Of a stretch of 64,000 nt of DNA, positions 47,826-59,612 are shown piece by piece; position 1 is the first letter of the stretch; each line of letters begins with the position of its first letter. Origin of the DNA: Pelecanus crispus. Its lineage: Eukaryota; Chordata; Aves; Pelecaniformes; Pelecanidae. The stretch spans positions 20,685,397-20,749,396 of the forward strand of contig NC_134652.1 in NCBI RefSeq assembly GCF_030463565.1, given 5' to 3'. The translations under genes and the position numbers were made by a program. Below the pieces are notes generated by a model. That model did no database searches, was not told the DNA's origin, and was given only the letters and a program-made list of their open reading frames with translations.

Positions 47826-48524
47826 TTTGGCAAATGTCTTTCCACAGAGGAGCAACCTTTGGGACCTAAAGAGTAAAGTGCAGAGAAGTCTGAGACAAAA
47901 CCTGTGCTAATACACCATGACAAGTAACAAAAGAAACCATCAGAGCTGGAAGGCTTGCTGTTTCCCAAACATAGAGATGTGCCTGGTCTCCGAGGGTAAG
48001 ATAGGTATTGCCATGCTCCACCACAGCTGAAGGAAGGATACCTCTGAAGGGATTGTGGCCCAAGGATAAGTCCACACTGGAGAAGGTACACCTCAAAGCA
48101 TCTGTGGCTGTGGATAAGTCCATGCTGCAGCAGGTACACCTTGAAGCATCAGTGGCTGTGCATGAGGTCATGCTGGAGCACCTCAAAGCATGTGGCGATG
48201 GATAAGCCCATAAGGAACATGCCATAAGGAAGGGGGGGACATTCCGAGTGCTGGTGTTTTAGCTTCCCAAGTAACCATTACACGTGAAGGGGCCCTGCTT
48301 TTCTGGAGGTGGCTGAACACCTGCCTGCTGATGGGAAGTAGGGAATGAATTCCTTGCTTTGCTTTGCTTGTGTGCAAGCTTTTGCTTTACTTATTAAACT
48401 GTCTTTAGCTCAAACCACAAGTTCTCTCACTTTTACTCTTCCGATTCTATCCCCCATCCCACCTGGAGGGAGTGAGTGAGTGGCTGCATGGTCCTTAGTT
48501 GCTGGCTGGGGTTAAACCATGACA
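47826..48524 (+). mobile_element. 3' fragment of an ERV with LTR end
   Basis: The right end, up to ACCATGACA (48516-48524), is the reverse-orientation equivalent of the LTR edge seen at 4055 and 46683 (TGTCATGGTTTAACC), so this copy lies on the plus strand. A G-rich polypurine stretch at 48226-48238 suggests the LTR starts near 48239 (about 286 bp, differing from the other two in its 5' half). 47826-48225 would be remnant internal sequence including a 48-bp tandem repeat. No gag, pol or env reading frame is left. I could not find a matching target duplication. The left border is uncertain. Confidence 0.6.
48064..48199 (+). repeat. 48-bp tandem repeat, about three copies
   Basis: Units at 48064-48111, 48112-48159 and a shortened 48160-48199 share GGATAAGTCCA, GAGCAGGTACACCT and AAGCATCTGTGGCTGTG-type blocks. 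Lies in the presumed internal 3' part of the ERV fragment. Confidence 0.8.
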
Positions 48525-49615
48525 GTAGATTGTGCAGCAAAATATCCAATGCATGGAAGATTGTGAGGGGGGAGGTTGTGGCTTTTGGTGGTTTTGCTTG
48601 TTTGTTTTTAATAAGGGAGAGTTTTGATATAGAAAGGAGGAATTTCTAGGTAGGTGCTGATGGATTGCAGTAAGGGAAGACTTTCACTTCTGAGAGGATG
48701 GGATCTGCTTAGGTGGATAGCACAAGCCATCTAGGTTGTATAAGAGCAGTTTGCTCTCACTCTGTTTCTTTCAGGGGCTGCATCTTCAGCAAAATAGTGA
48801 GTCAGACACTAAATGTCTCTTTGCATTGCCTCATCTTTTCTAATTACCCTTACTTGCTGTGCTCACAGGAGTTTCTAGAGAAGATGGGATCTGCTTTTCT
48901 AATGCATTGTCCAAACTTGTATGAGCAAATAACTTTAAAGAATTGTTTAAGGAAGCTATTTAGGAAAATTCCTATAGAAATGCAGTGTTCGGATGACCCC
49001 CTCAGTTATCAGTGCTCCCCAGTGCTGCAGGGCAGCAGAAGCCTGTGCTCCCCTCAGAGATGTCTTCTCCTGGAAGCTGGCTCAGAACTGGGTAGGAGTA
49101 GCTGTGGCCTTCTGGCAAGGTTTCTCCCAATCCTTCACAGCTCTGCAGAGGTAAATCACCAAAGCCCCTTTTGGTACTTTGGTAGAGTCCAAATCACTCT
49201 GCTTCAGAAAGGGCAGTGTGCAGCTAAGAGCAGAGTGACGTCTCCCACAGCAGGCTTACCCATCAGCTCTTTCTGGACCATTCCCTGCCACCAGGAGCTG
49301 ATGCTTGCAAATCTGTGATGCTGCTGGAGTGGCAGTCAGTTCAGCTAGCTAGCAGGGCAAGGTGAGCTGATCAGACTCCTTTCTTTGCTGAGTCACCACA
49401 CAGTTACTAAGGTCTTAAAAATCTCCTTTACTTATTTCCAGTGACCTGGAACAACACCTCTCTTTCCCTTTAAAGAACTACCCAAATGCTTATGTTATGA
49501 AGTGGCTGTTGAGTTTGAAACAAGTCAGGAACTGACACACTCAGCACAACCCATCAGCTGGGGACAGTCCATTTCCTGCTTGCTGAAAGCCAGGGAATAT
49601 TTACAACAACTTCTA

Positions 49616-49633
49616 TTTTTTTTTTTTTTTTTT
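49616..49633. repeat. Poly(T) tract of about 18
   Basis: Uninterrupted T run in downstream DNA; no recognisable element attached. Confidence 0.9.
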
Positions 49634-50679
49634 CTAACCAGCAAAAAAAGATCATCATTACAACAATGTGTTTGGTTGTTCTTCTGCTAAAATTTATTTG
49701 TAACGTTACCTGCTCGCAAGTGCTGCCATGCCAAAAAGGGCCCAGATGCAAACCAGTAGGCAAATGAAAGACACAGGATTGGGTCCTGGGAAATAAAATG
49801 GAGACCAGTCCTTCCCTTTGCTTTCACAAGTGTAAGCATCCCTTTCAGGGAGCCTGAACTAAGTACTACAGAGCAAAGGACACAGCAGCCCAAGGAGAGT
49901 AGCATTTTAGATATGCCAAAAAAAACCCCAACCCAAAAGGTGAGGAATTCCTAGAGCTTGAACTCTCATGAGAGGAACAAGGACCAGTGAAAGTGGAGAA
50001 GCCTCCCACTGCAATGGGCAGAGGCCTGGGAACTATGAACCTCCTCTTCCGTTGCACTGTCTGCGGCAACCAACAGTTGGAAAACTTGCATTTAGGTTCC
50101 AGGTGCTGGTGATTGTGCCTAGTTAGGTCCAAGTTCCTGTGCAGATTTGAACACAGGCCCAGGTGCCTCTGTTTCTTGCAACAGGCATCTCCCTCCAAGC
50201 ACCTGACCTGGGATGAGGAGCCACCTAGAACTCCCCTTCCATCTCCCCCCTTGCATAGCCACAACCCACGCAGCAGTGAGACTGTGACAGCTCTAGCAAA
50301 TGCAGAGCCTGGGTAGCAGTTAGCAAGTGCTGCACCATGAGTGGGAGATGATAAGAAAGAAGTGGGAGAACAAGGAGTTGATCAGGTTGCAGATAGCACT
50401 TGAACTGAACTTACCTGCCTTTTTGTTTGGCTCCTTGGTTTTCAAGTCACCCTGTAGCTTCAGTTCAGTTTGTTCTTGATTCAACCAGCTGTCATGCTAT
50501 GAATGTTAAGAAAACAAAACAAATCAAGAAGTAGGTCTGAGTTTATTTCTCTGAAATTTGCAAATATGTGTGTAAATTTAAGCAAGGCCACTGCATGCTT
50601 CAGCACTTGCTGCCCACTCAGTTGTAAAGAAACAGGGAGCCATAATTATGCTGGACATTTTTCCTAAGTAAAACGTGTG

Positions 50680-50800
50680 TGTAAGAGTCATATGTGCATC
50701 GATACATACATAAATGTGCGCATATACAATATTTGTATGTGTATATAGTTAAACATATAATCCATTTTACATGTGTATACAAGGTGTGTGTAAAAGGCAG
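50680..50800. repeat. Degenerate alternating purine-pyrimidine repeat
   Basis: TGTGTG, TACATACATA, GCGCATATACA, TATGTGTATATAG and GTGTGTG units follow one another, an eroded TG/TATG microsatellite with Z-DNA-like alternation. Confidence 0.7.
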
Positions 50801-53053
50801 CCAGCAGCCTAACAGGCCAATAAAATTACACCCCAGGTGCTCCAGCTAGAAAGCACAGAGAATTTTATTAAATCTGCTATTGAGCTTGGCATGTGATTCA
50901 ACCCTTACCTAGCGCTACCCATAATATTAATCAAGAAACAGCACCACAGAGAAATTTGAGAATGTTCAGTCCTTGGAAGGGATACATGAGATGTATATTA
51001 GCCCCTCCAGTGGGAGCACAGAGGAGACTGCAAACGCCCAGACAGAGCTGTGCTAGGGATCTGCTGGAAATTAACACTTTTTCTCGTTGGAAAATGGAGC
51101 TGTGTGAAGATCAAAGCCTCTTGAGTAAACAGATTGATTTTAGCAGCATCTTCCCTTTGGGAAAAGTGAAGTGAAACGGCTTGCTTGGAATTGGCAGTTG
51201 TGTCTCATCCATGCCAGTCACTCAGTGCCTCACATAGTTTTCTTTCTCGAGAGGTATTGCACTGAGGTGTGACGGGGGGATTACACTGCAGACCGGGAGG
51301 CAGAGGCCACCTGAGACTGAATTCAGTATGAGTGGGGCTGGGCAACTACAAACCCCACCAGGTCTTGCTGCAGAACACGCAGAGAGCATCATGTCAGCCA
51401 ACAGCAAATAGCTCCCCATTGCCAAAAAGGGCTTTTCAGTTGACCTCTTGTTCTCCATCATTGCTTTTCCTCACAGTTCTGGATGAAACAGTGTAGAAAA
51501 TACCAGAACTGCCTGAGGGAGATTGCATTTCTCAGTTCGGCTCCAGCTGATAAGGCATTTGAAGAATTGTGTTATCCGTGCAAGAATATTTTGGGGGAAA
51601 GGCTCACTTAGTTTAGAAGTAAACAGATGTTACAGGAGACCATTGTGTTACAAACCCTTATGCAACGAATTGCTAGCAGATGGATTAATTAGGCTCTGAG
51701 ATAGTTTATATGTGTATAAGGAGCAAACACCATCTACTAGCAGGACCTTGTGTGGGCAGAGAGCTACTGAGTTATTGCAATATTTTGGCTAAGCTGCACT
51801 CTGCTGTTGTTTCTCAAGTTAGCCTGATCATCCTGATGAAGTTCACACCAGCAGAACTGGGTTCAGGTACAACCTCAGTACAGCCAGGCCGATGCTCAGC
51901 AGACTATATTCTACTTCCAGCTCTGGTCTGCCCTGCTTGTGTGCTAAATAGCATTGCCTTCCCATCTTTTTCTACTTTTCCTTTATCCTTCCTCCATTAC
52001 AGGATCACCACGATTGCTCTGAAGACCCTTTGTCTCCCTGACTTTCTCCTTCCATTTTGGACTGTAGACTGCTCTGCAGAGAAAGGAGAGAAGAAGCTGG
52101 AGAGAGTTATAGCATATAACACACACTTACAAACCTGCTCTTGTATAGATGCTGCCAAGTGGGCTGGGACATGATGTGTAACAGCCAGGACTCTGCTGTG
52201 TCACCCCCAGTCACTGTCTGTGATTTCTTCTCCTCTGGGGTGACTACATGTTGGCAACAGCCACTCCACATCTGTCCCTCAGGCTGCAGGGTGACAGTTG
52301 TCTTTTTTTTAATGAACACTACCAAAGCACAGGGGGATTGAAATTAGCCACATGCTTGGCTGAATCCAGTCAAATTTCAGATGAAAAAAATGAAGCAAGC
52401 TTTAAGAGTACTTAAGCATTTCAGTTTGCCATTTTAAAATTAAAATGCGTTGGTTTTTCCTTTTAAAGAAACCTTCCTTGTCTAAAAGTTAATTGAATCA
52501 GTAGATAATTTGAAACAAAACAAATGTTTCTGTGCTGGTAATCCATTTTTTCTTTTTTTTATTGTTCCATTAAAGAAGTTCAGCTCAGTCCAAATCAATT
52601 ATCTCATTCCTTCCCTGTTTCCTAACTCAACTACCAAAAAGTCAGTCTCTTTCCAGCTCCTCTCCACCCATACTCTCAGTCAATAGCCTCTTCCTGATCT
52701 CACCACTTACTGTTTATCAGTGCTGAACGACTGGACCACTTTGTTCCTCCTTTGATGAATGTGTCCCTTCACCACCAACCTCCTTGGTTTCCTCTAATGA
52801 TTGTTTCTAAGGCTCAAGTCTTTTTAGTATTCCTGCTCTAATTTGGACATCAAGCATGTGTAACTGCTCATGCTAGGGCAGAGTGTGCCTTCAGGACTGG
52901 TCACTCACAGAAGGTCCTTTTACTTGTGAGTGTGATGATGGAGAGGTCCTCAACTGCTGTAAACTGGAACAGCCCAAATACCTTCACATGGGTCTGAGGT
53001 GTTTTACACTCTGAATAGATGGTTCATCCAGAAAGACCACAAGATACTTTGCA

Positions 53054-53124
53054 GGGGGAGAGCTAAGGGTCAGTTTGCCTGTGGCTGATGGGGGAGAGCT
53101 AGAGTCACTTTGCCTGTGGCTGAT
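53054..53124. repeat. 36-bp tandem duplication
   Basis: GGGGGAGAGCTA...CAGTTTGCCTGTGGCTGAT at 53054-53089 is repeated at 53090-53124 with one short deletion and a few changes. Confidence 0.85.
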
Positions 53125-53904
53125 GTGTAGCCAGCTTCATTCTGTTATGTCTATCACTTTTATTAGCCTTGCCTTCCTTACAGGCAAACTTCTTGCAAGC
53201 CTCCTATTTGGGTAATCTGCTCTTCATCACCCTGTGTATTTCAATCCTCATATTTACACGACTGGGGCTATGTGGGAAATAAGATCCACATTACCCCACA
53301 TCTGTACTCCCACTCTGGAAAATATTTCACTGCTGGGCTGTCAGGAATCATTACAAACCTGAGGAGCCAATGCCCTTACATGAATGCCTTCAACTTGCCT
53401 CCAGGACCAGAGATGATGTATGAGCTGTGTTAGGCTCTCTGCTTTCCCTGGTGCTCAGAAACTCAACTCCTCTTTGGAAAGGAGGATGCTTATTGCTGTG
53501 GAAGTCTAAATACATCTGCACTCAAGGAGCAGAGATACATAAAGCCCTGAGCCTCCCATCACTGTGAGGTGCTCCACTGGCTGTGCAACCCAAAGCACTC
53601 CAACAGAAGTATAACCATGCCACCCGTACTCCCAGTTAGGGAGGCAATAGTCACTGATGAGATACCGTAAGTTGTGACAGCAGCCAGCAGCACGCTGTCC
53701 TGGCTTGACGAATGGCATCTCACTTGCAATGTGGTCCTGTGGGCTGGGGAGGACTGTGCTCATCCTCCTGCCAGCAGCTGCACTCAGCCTGTTGAGTTTA
53801 TATGGCAAGTGATGGTGTCACCCACTGGTGCCGACAAGTGTCCGGCACTTACTCCCTCCACAGCTACTGGTACACATCAGGGTGCCTCCCAGGGCCTTTA
53901 TGCA

Positions 53905-54020
53905 GGCCTTCTCTTTACCTCCTGGGTAAAACAGGGATGGCAGTATGTCCTCACCTCACAAAGGTATTAGGAAGATAAATGCCTTAATGTGAGAATGCTA
54001 AAGCCCATACAAATACTTCA
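53905..54020 (+). mobile_element. MIR-like SINE 3' half
   Basis: CTTTACCTCCTGGGTAAAAC, AGGGATGGCAGTATG, CCTCACCTCACAAAGG and GAAGATAAATG follow the order of the MIR 3' half (CTCATCTGTAAAATGGGGATAAT, then CTACCTCATAGGG). Confidence 0.6.
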
Positions 54021-56358
54021 AACAGATGTCACTTCTCTCAAGACCCAGTTAAGCAAGGCACGAAAATTCTGTGGGTGTCTTTTAAATGCACAAAACCAGT
54101 TTTTAAATTTTGGCTTTTGTTTTTCCTGTTCATTTTGATGGCTAAAATCCATCTCAACAATTTTTTCTTTTGATAATGGTGTTTAAAAAAGAAGGAGATG
54201 GAAAAGGGTAAATAGCAGCAGTGAGAGAAGACACAATACTTCCCTGCTTGGTTAGTCTTCAGCGTCCCTTTCTTCACCGGGAAGAAATTGTAGAGAGGAA
54301 GTTTCAAAGCAAACAGTATATTTAACAGAATTTGGATAATTACTTTCTTGGGAGAATGGGAAACATCTATTAAAAAAAAAAATCCATAAAAGTACTGTAT
54401 CAGAAAAATGAGAACTAGCCACAGGAACTCTTCAGGGATCCCTGCTATCCGTAGCCCAGGGCTCTCCCTCAGCCTCGGTGGCCTCGGCAGCCCACTGGCA
54501 GGCACTGCGGTGGGACGCCTCTGGCTGGGTGGCTGCACGTGCCCCCGCAGCAGCAAGGGCATCCAAGTGAGAGCTCTTCCCCGCCAAGCCTCGCCTGTGC
54601 CCCTGCAGCCAGCAGCACACTTCTGCCCAGACCCACACCTCCTCCTTCTCACTGCACACCACTTCAAGGGGTGAAAGAAAATAAAAAAGGGGCATAGGAG
54701 TGACCTGAGAGAGGTTTGGATATGGTGACCCTCAGTTTCCTATCAGCACATGAAATCCAAGTCCTCTTTTCTCTGCGTTTACTGCCCATTTAGAAGGGTT
54801 TCCCTGTTTTATGTCAGCTCATGGATGACACGATGTCACATTCAGAATTAATGAGGCCAGAGAGGCCCGGAGAATGTCATTAGACTAAATGCAAATGCAG
54901 TGCTCAGAACTGGCCTAGACCTTTGCCCTGACGCCAAATGAATTCAAGCCTAAATCTTGGATGTAATTAGCCCAAGGCATGACCCAGTTGTGGTTCACAC
55001 CAAATCCAGACCTTGAACTTGAGAAAATTTTGTTAGTTTTTTACTTTTAATTTTCATGCACTACTTAGTTTCTGTCTGGATGCCAGATATGAAAGAAGAA
55101 ATGCAGAAATACTGCAAAGGAGGTCATTCTTCAGCTCCCACCAGTCAGACCAAAAGGGGAAGCGGCTAAAAAGTCTAGATGTGTTTGAAAGTTTTCCAGC
55201 ATTCATTTGCAGAATCCCCAAATCTGGATCAATTCCCAGTGATCATCCAATCTGCTAGGTCTTTCATGCAAATTGATCTCAGCAAGGTCTACTCCATCGC
55301 AGAAAAAACACCCTATCTTTTCTGTCTGAATGATGTGTCCTAGGGCTGAAACTAAAAGGAATGGAAATAAATATTCTCAGGGAACCTGTGTATGGTGTTT
55401 TTACCTGATGTATTGCCTCTGAAATGAACTCAGAGTAGCCATAGCCTCCAGCCAGTCCACAGCTTCTCTTATGGCGTAGATGGGCAGAAGCCAGATTTTC
55501 CAGGTTACACATAATTCACCTCTTTTTTCTCCATTGTGAAATGGAGCAAAAGCCAAAATAAACAAGCACAAGAAAAGAAATAGTGAAAAGCAAAGATGAA
55601 AGGGAAGGACAGTCCAATGCAGTTTTTCTAGACATGAAAGTTTCTGATGATCCATTTTGGCCAGAGCTTTCACTTTCAAAAATGCCCATTTTCAAAAAGG
55701 AAAATAACTGCCGTGCATCTTCGGTCACTTTTTTTTGCTATACAATTATAAGGGTTAAGCTTACTTTTTCCTTCCAGTTGCTGATTTCACTTGAAGTTTT
55801 TCTTTTCCTCTTAGGCAGCCTGAGCACTTTCTATGTTGAAACCTTTGTCTTTGCCTTCCCATTATAATTTCTTTCCTTCCCCACACAGGGATTTCCATTG
55901 CTGGCCCAGAGATGAGCATATGATCCCCATGTTCCCAGAGCATCCACAATTCCTAGTGACCTCAACATCTTCAGTGAAACTAAATCACAAAATTCAGACT
56001 TAAAATGAAGTTCAGATTTCACCTATACTGTTTGGAAGCTGGGCTGACTTTTAAAAGTGTGCAAAATGAAGGATGGGGCATAGGGCTCTCAGATGCTAGA
56101 TACCAGGCTGTACTAGCTTTGCCTAGCATTGCCCTCCATAAAGAAATCCTGTATCCAGGGACCTGTTAAATGAATAACTCACTGCACAAGGAAGCAGGTT
56201 GTCTCTGAAAGCTCTGCATAAAGCTTGCATCTGTACATATCCTTTTTCTTGTGTCTGCTTTTATTCCTGATGGCTTGTTGCCAGGGCAGGATTTACTAGT
56301 GAAATTCACCTGGGAGTAGTTTTGAAAGCTTAAAAATCAGTCATGACTTTAAGCTTCA

Positions 56359-56378
56359 CCCCCCCCCCCCCCCCCCCC
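56359..56378. repeat. Poly(C) tract of 20
   Basis: Twenty uninterrupted C after AAGCTTCA, in gene-free downstream DNA. Confidence 0.9.
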
Positions 56379-58964
56379 TTTTCTGTAGGAATAACACCCC
56401 TCCATCACCCTCCCTTCTCCCCAGTTTGCATTGTTCTGGTAAGTTATTTATCAATAAAAATTCCACAACCAACACATAACTGGATTTCTATAAAAGCTTT
56501 CAAAACTGAGCTGCACTGAATTGCAAGAGGCTGACAATTAACTTGACAGAGGAGTTAGCACTTCCAGCTTTGCATCTGTTTTCACTGCCTGCTTCTTTCA
56601 GAGCAATCATTTTCTCGTTTTATTCTCATTGTGGAAGGAGCAGGTGAAAACAAGCCACAGTTTCTTTAGCAGCTGGCTCTGGTGGTTGGCTGACACTCAT
56701 TGAAGTGCCAGCAAAACATTGCACTGGGAACTGCTACTGGCAACAGCTTTCAAACTGGTGCTTCACAGGAAAAGGTTTGTGGTAAGAGAAGCACATACAA
56801 CAGGATGCAGACCAATTTCAAGGACTCTCTAAGGATGCACCTCATCTAGATAATCCAGTGTCACAGGTGAGATGGGTTGTGGAAGCTGGGAGGCACAGAT
56901 GGTTCGGATTTTACTCCCAGTGATAACACTGATTTGGATGAGAGTGTCTTCCTTCTGATGAATGATGGATGCGAAGCACAACTGCAGAGCAGTGTATCCT
57001 CGTGTCTGCCACCACAGATATTCCCACAGCACAGGACAGACATCCAAACCACTCAAGACAACTAGCTAGTGAAACCAGCTCAAGCAGCAACAAATAGCAG
57101 CCCTTTCCATGTTGCTTTCTCCTCCTTACCTTCACTCCATCTTTTCAAGCCTGTGTATTAGAGGGGCAGAGGAGGCTACACTCTTCCCTGAGGCAGGCAA
57201 GTGACGGATATGCAGATGGAGATGCAGATGGGTGGTACCAGAGTCTGACTACTCTCTTCCCTCATGGTCCCTTCCCACATCATTGTCCTGCCTCCAACTG
57301 GAGGCAGAGGGAAGAGGTTCCCAAGCAGGGTGATTTGCACCACTAAGGTACACAGGCAATCCAGGCTGCTCATGGTCTAGTGAAAGGCAGGGTATCACCA
57401 GTGTCACTGGCAGTGCTTGTCATCAGTGTCGCAGCCAGCAGTGTAACTAGACATTAATGTCACCACCCCACAGTGCCCAGCAAAAGATGACTGGGGTCCT
57501 GCTCTGCTAAGCTTATTGCAAACTTTCAGACTTCATTACCTGCTTGCAAGAGAGCAGAAGCAAAACTAGGAGTTACTTTGTGCCACTGGATAAATGCCTC
57601 TCAGCTCACAGAGTGATCTTTCCCTCTCCTCCCAAGTGCAGCTTTCCCGTGGGAAGAGGTTCCTCTTCACACTGGGGTTGGGCTGGGCTCCCTTGCAAGG
57701 AAGCACCAGCAGTGTCTCCTTTCCTTTGCAGCTGGGTCCACCACCTCCCCATGGTGCTGCTCCCCTCTCCATCACCTGTTCCAATAGTTTTTCTGTCTCT
57801 ATCTGGGAATTAAGGTGACAGAGCTCTTGCTGTTACCAAGGGCCCTTCCCACATCCTCCAGGCGTTCGCTCTGCTCTGCCTGTCAGCCTCCATGATCCCA
57901 GATCCTTCTGTTTCTCACATTTCACATAGAAAGCCCATTCATCATCTCTGAAGCCCTGACAAAGGCTGGGTCTGAGTTTGATTTCCTAGCTGGCACCAGA
58001 AAGGAGTGGACTGCCTTGGGGCTGCAGGGACGTGCAGGCATTTCTGATGAAGCAGGCGGAGGTTACAAATTAGATTCAGGTCTAAAACAAACTTTCAACT
58101 CCAAACACTTCTGAAATGAAGCTCAGGACTGAATCTGAGCTTGAAGTTTAGTTTAGTTCCTATTGTGAAAAGGAGGCAGAGCTAAACACCATGAGTCCTT
58201 TGGAACTGGGCTGTCTTGAACCCTCTAAATGAAATACACAATGTGTTAGCTTGGCGGTCTGAGGGCTAAGAAATGGAGGCCAGAGGAGGGAAGAGGAGCA
58301 CCTCAGCAGAGCTTGAGGTGGAGGGTCTTCTTAGAGCCACTGTCTTGGCCTGGGCCACCCACCTCCATGTCCTGCTCGTGGTGGCCGAGAGGAAGACTGG
58401 TTCTGTTGCAGGAAATGTAATTGCTTTACAATTTGCTTCCTGTTTGAACAAAACCAGAAGACCAAATTACTAAACCATTTTAAAGGCAAAGAATTTCAGG
58501 AGAATTAAATTAGGAGTATGGAAACAGCATTTTTTGAGGCATTCTCAACAAAGTTTAAAAAAACAACAGCAAAATTGATGAGAGCAGCTTTTTCCATCTC
58601 GAATGAATGTTTTGAAACAAAATAACTTTATTTTGCTCCAAAGCTCAAGTGGAAGCAAGTTTTCTTTTTGCTTCATTTCATCTCCCTGGAATATTGAAAA
58701 ACATCTGTCATGATGGCCAGGTCCCTCTTGCCTTCCCGCAAATATTGCTTTCACTTGAAACCACATTTTTTGATAGGGAAAATGTTTTGGGCAAAAAACC
58801 CACTCCAGTCTTTGTGAGAATGGACATGGAACTGTCTGGGAGCAAGCTGTAACTCAACGCAACATCTCCATTCGTGGAGAACTTCTCCAGCCACTTGGTT
58901 ACCCCCCAGTACACAGGCTTGTAAATAAAACGTAAAGGCCTCCTGCTCCCTGCAGCACCAGCAG

Positions 58965-59030
58965 ATGGAAATAATCTGCGCTGGTTGCATATCATTTTAC
59001 ACACTGGGGAAATCAAACAGGTGGTGACAC
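58965..59030 (-). mobile_element. Short antisense MIR-like fragment
   Basis: ATCATTTTACACACTGGGGA followed by AATCAAACAGGTGGTGACAC resembles the antisense MIR series CATTTTACAGATGAGGAAAC, then GGTCACACAG. Tentative. Confidence 0.3.
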
Positions 59031-59574
59031 AGTTACCTTTAACCGGGACTTTAAAACAGTTGTAGTCCCCATGGTGCCCAAGGGCAGCCTTCCCGTTCAG
59101 CCAGCAGAGCTAGATGAAGGTAACTGAGTGAATGGTTGGGTGATACACACATTTTCTGCAACCCCCTTCTCTTGTCTGGCATGTTGACTCTGTACCCCAC
59201 TGGCTCTGGCTGCCTGTGTGGGGACCCCTGGATCACCTGTGCTGTCTGAAAAGGGTCAGTTGCCCGTGGCAGGGGAGCCCCTGCCCCTGGCATGTGCTTC
59301 GCCCACCTTCCAGCTGGCTGGGAACAGTCTTTGGAGGGGTTTCACTGTCCACTGTCAGCCAAGGCTGAAAGCAAATGCTGCTTCCATTCTCTAACCTAAT
59401 CTTTTCTGCCTGATTTCAGCATGCCAATTCCCAGTCTAGAAGTGCTATTTTTCCTTACTGCAAAATTCTGCTTGGATTTAAGACTATTCCTTCTTCCCCT
59501 GCAAATGATTTTATTTTAATTATTCATGTATTTCTGGCAGGTAACCCCAGAAGGCAAGGGTTAAGTTATGCAGT

Positions 59575-59612
59575 GATTTGCATCAAGACCACCAAGATTT
59601 GCATAAGACCAC
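59575..59612. repeat. 21-bp tandem duplication carrying two octamer motifs
   Basis: GATTTGCATCAAGACCAC, a CAA spacer, then GATTTGCATAAGACCAC. Each copy contains ATTTGCAT (59576-59583 and 59597-59604), the POU/OCT octamer. Confidence 0.85.

Noticed and set aside
47786..48225. Minus-strand frames with repeated Leu-Gln-His-Gly units
   Set aside because: Translation of the 48-bp tandem repeat in the ERV fragment on the wrong strand.
49285..49300. CCACCAGGAGCTG as a CTCF site
   Set aside because: Only the left half of the motif fits; weaker than the 14586 match.
48713..49318. 201-codon plus-strand open frame
   Set aside because: No family resemblance, Ser/Leu/Cys-rich random look; an open frame of this size is expected about once by chance in a window this large.
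54038..54667. 209-codon minus-strand open frame
   Set aside because: Half GC-rich, half poly-Lys/Phe from AT-rich sequence; reads like noncoding DNA.
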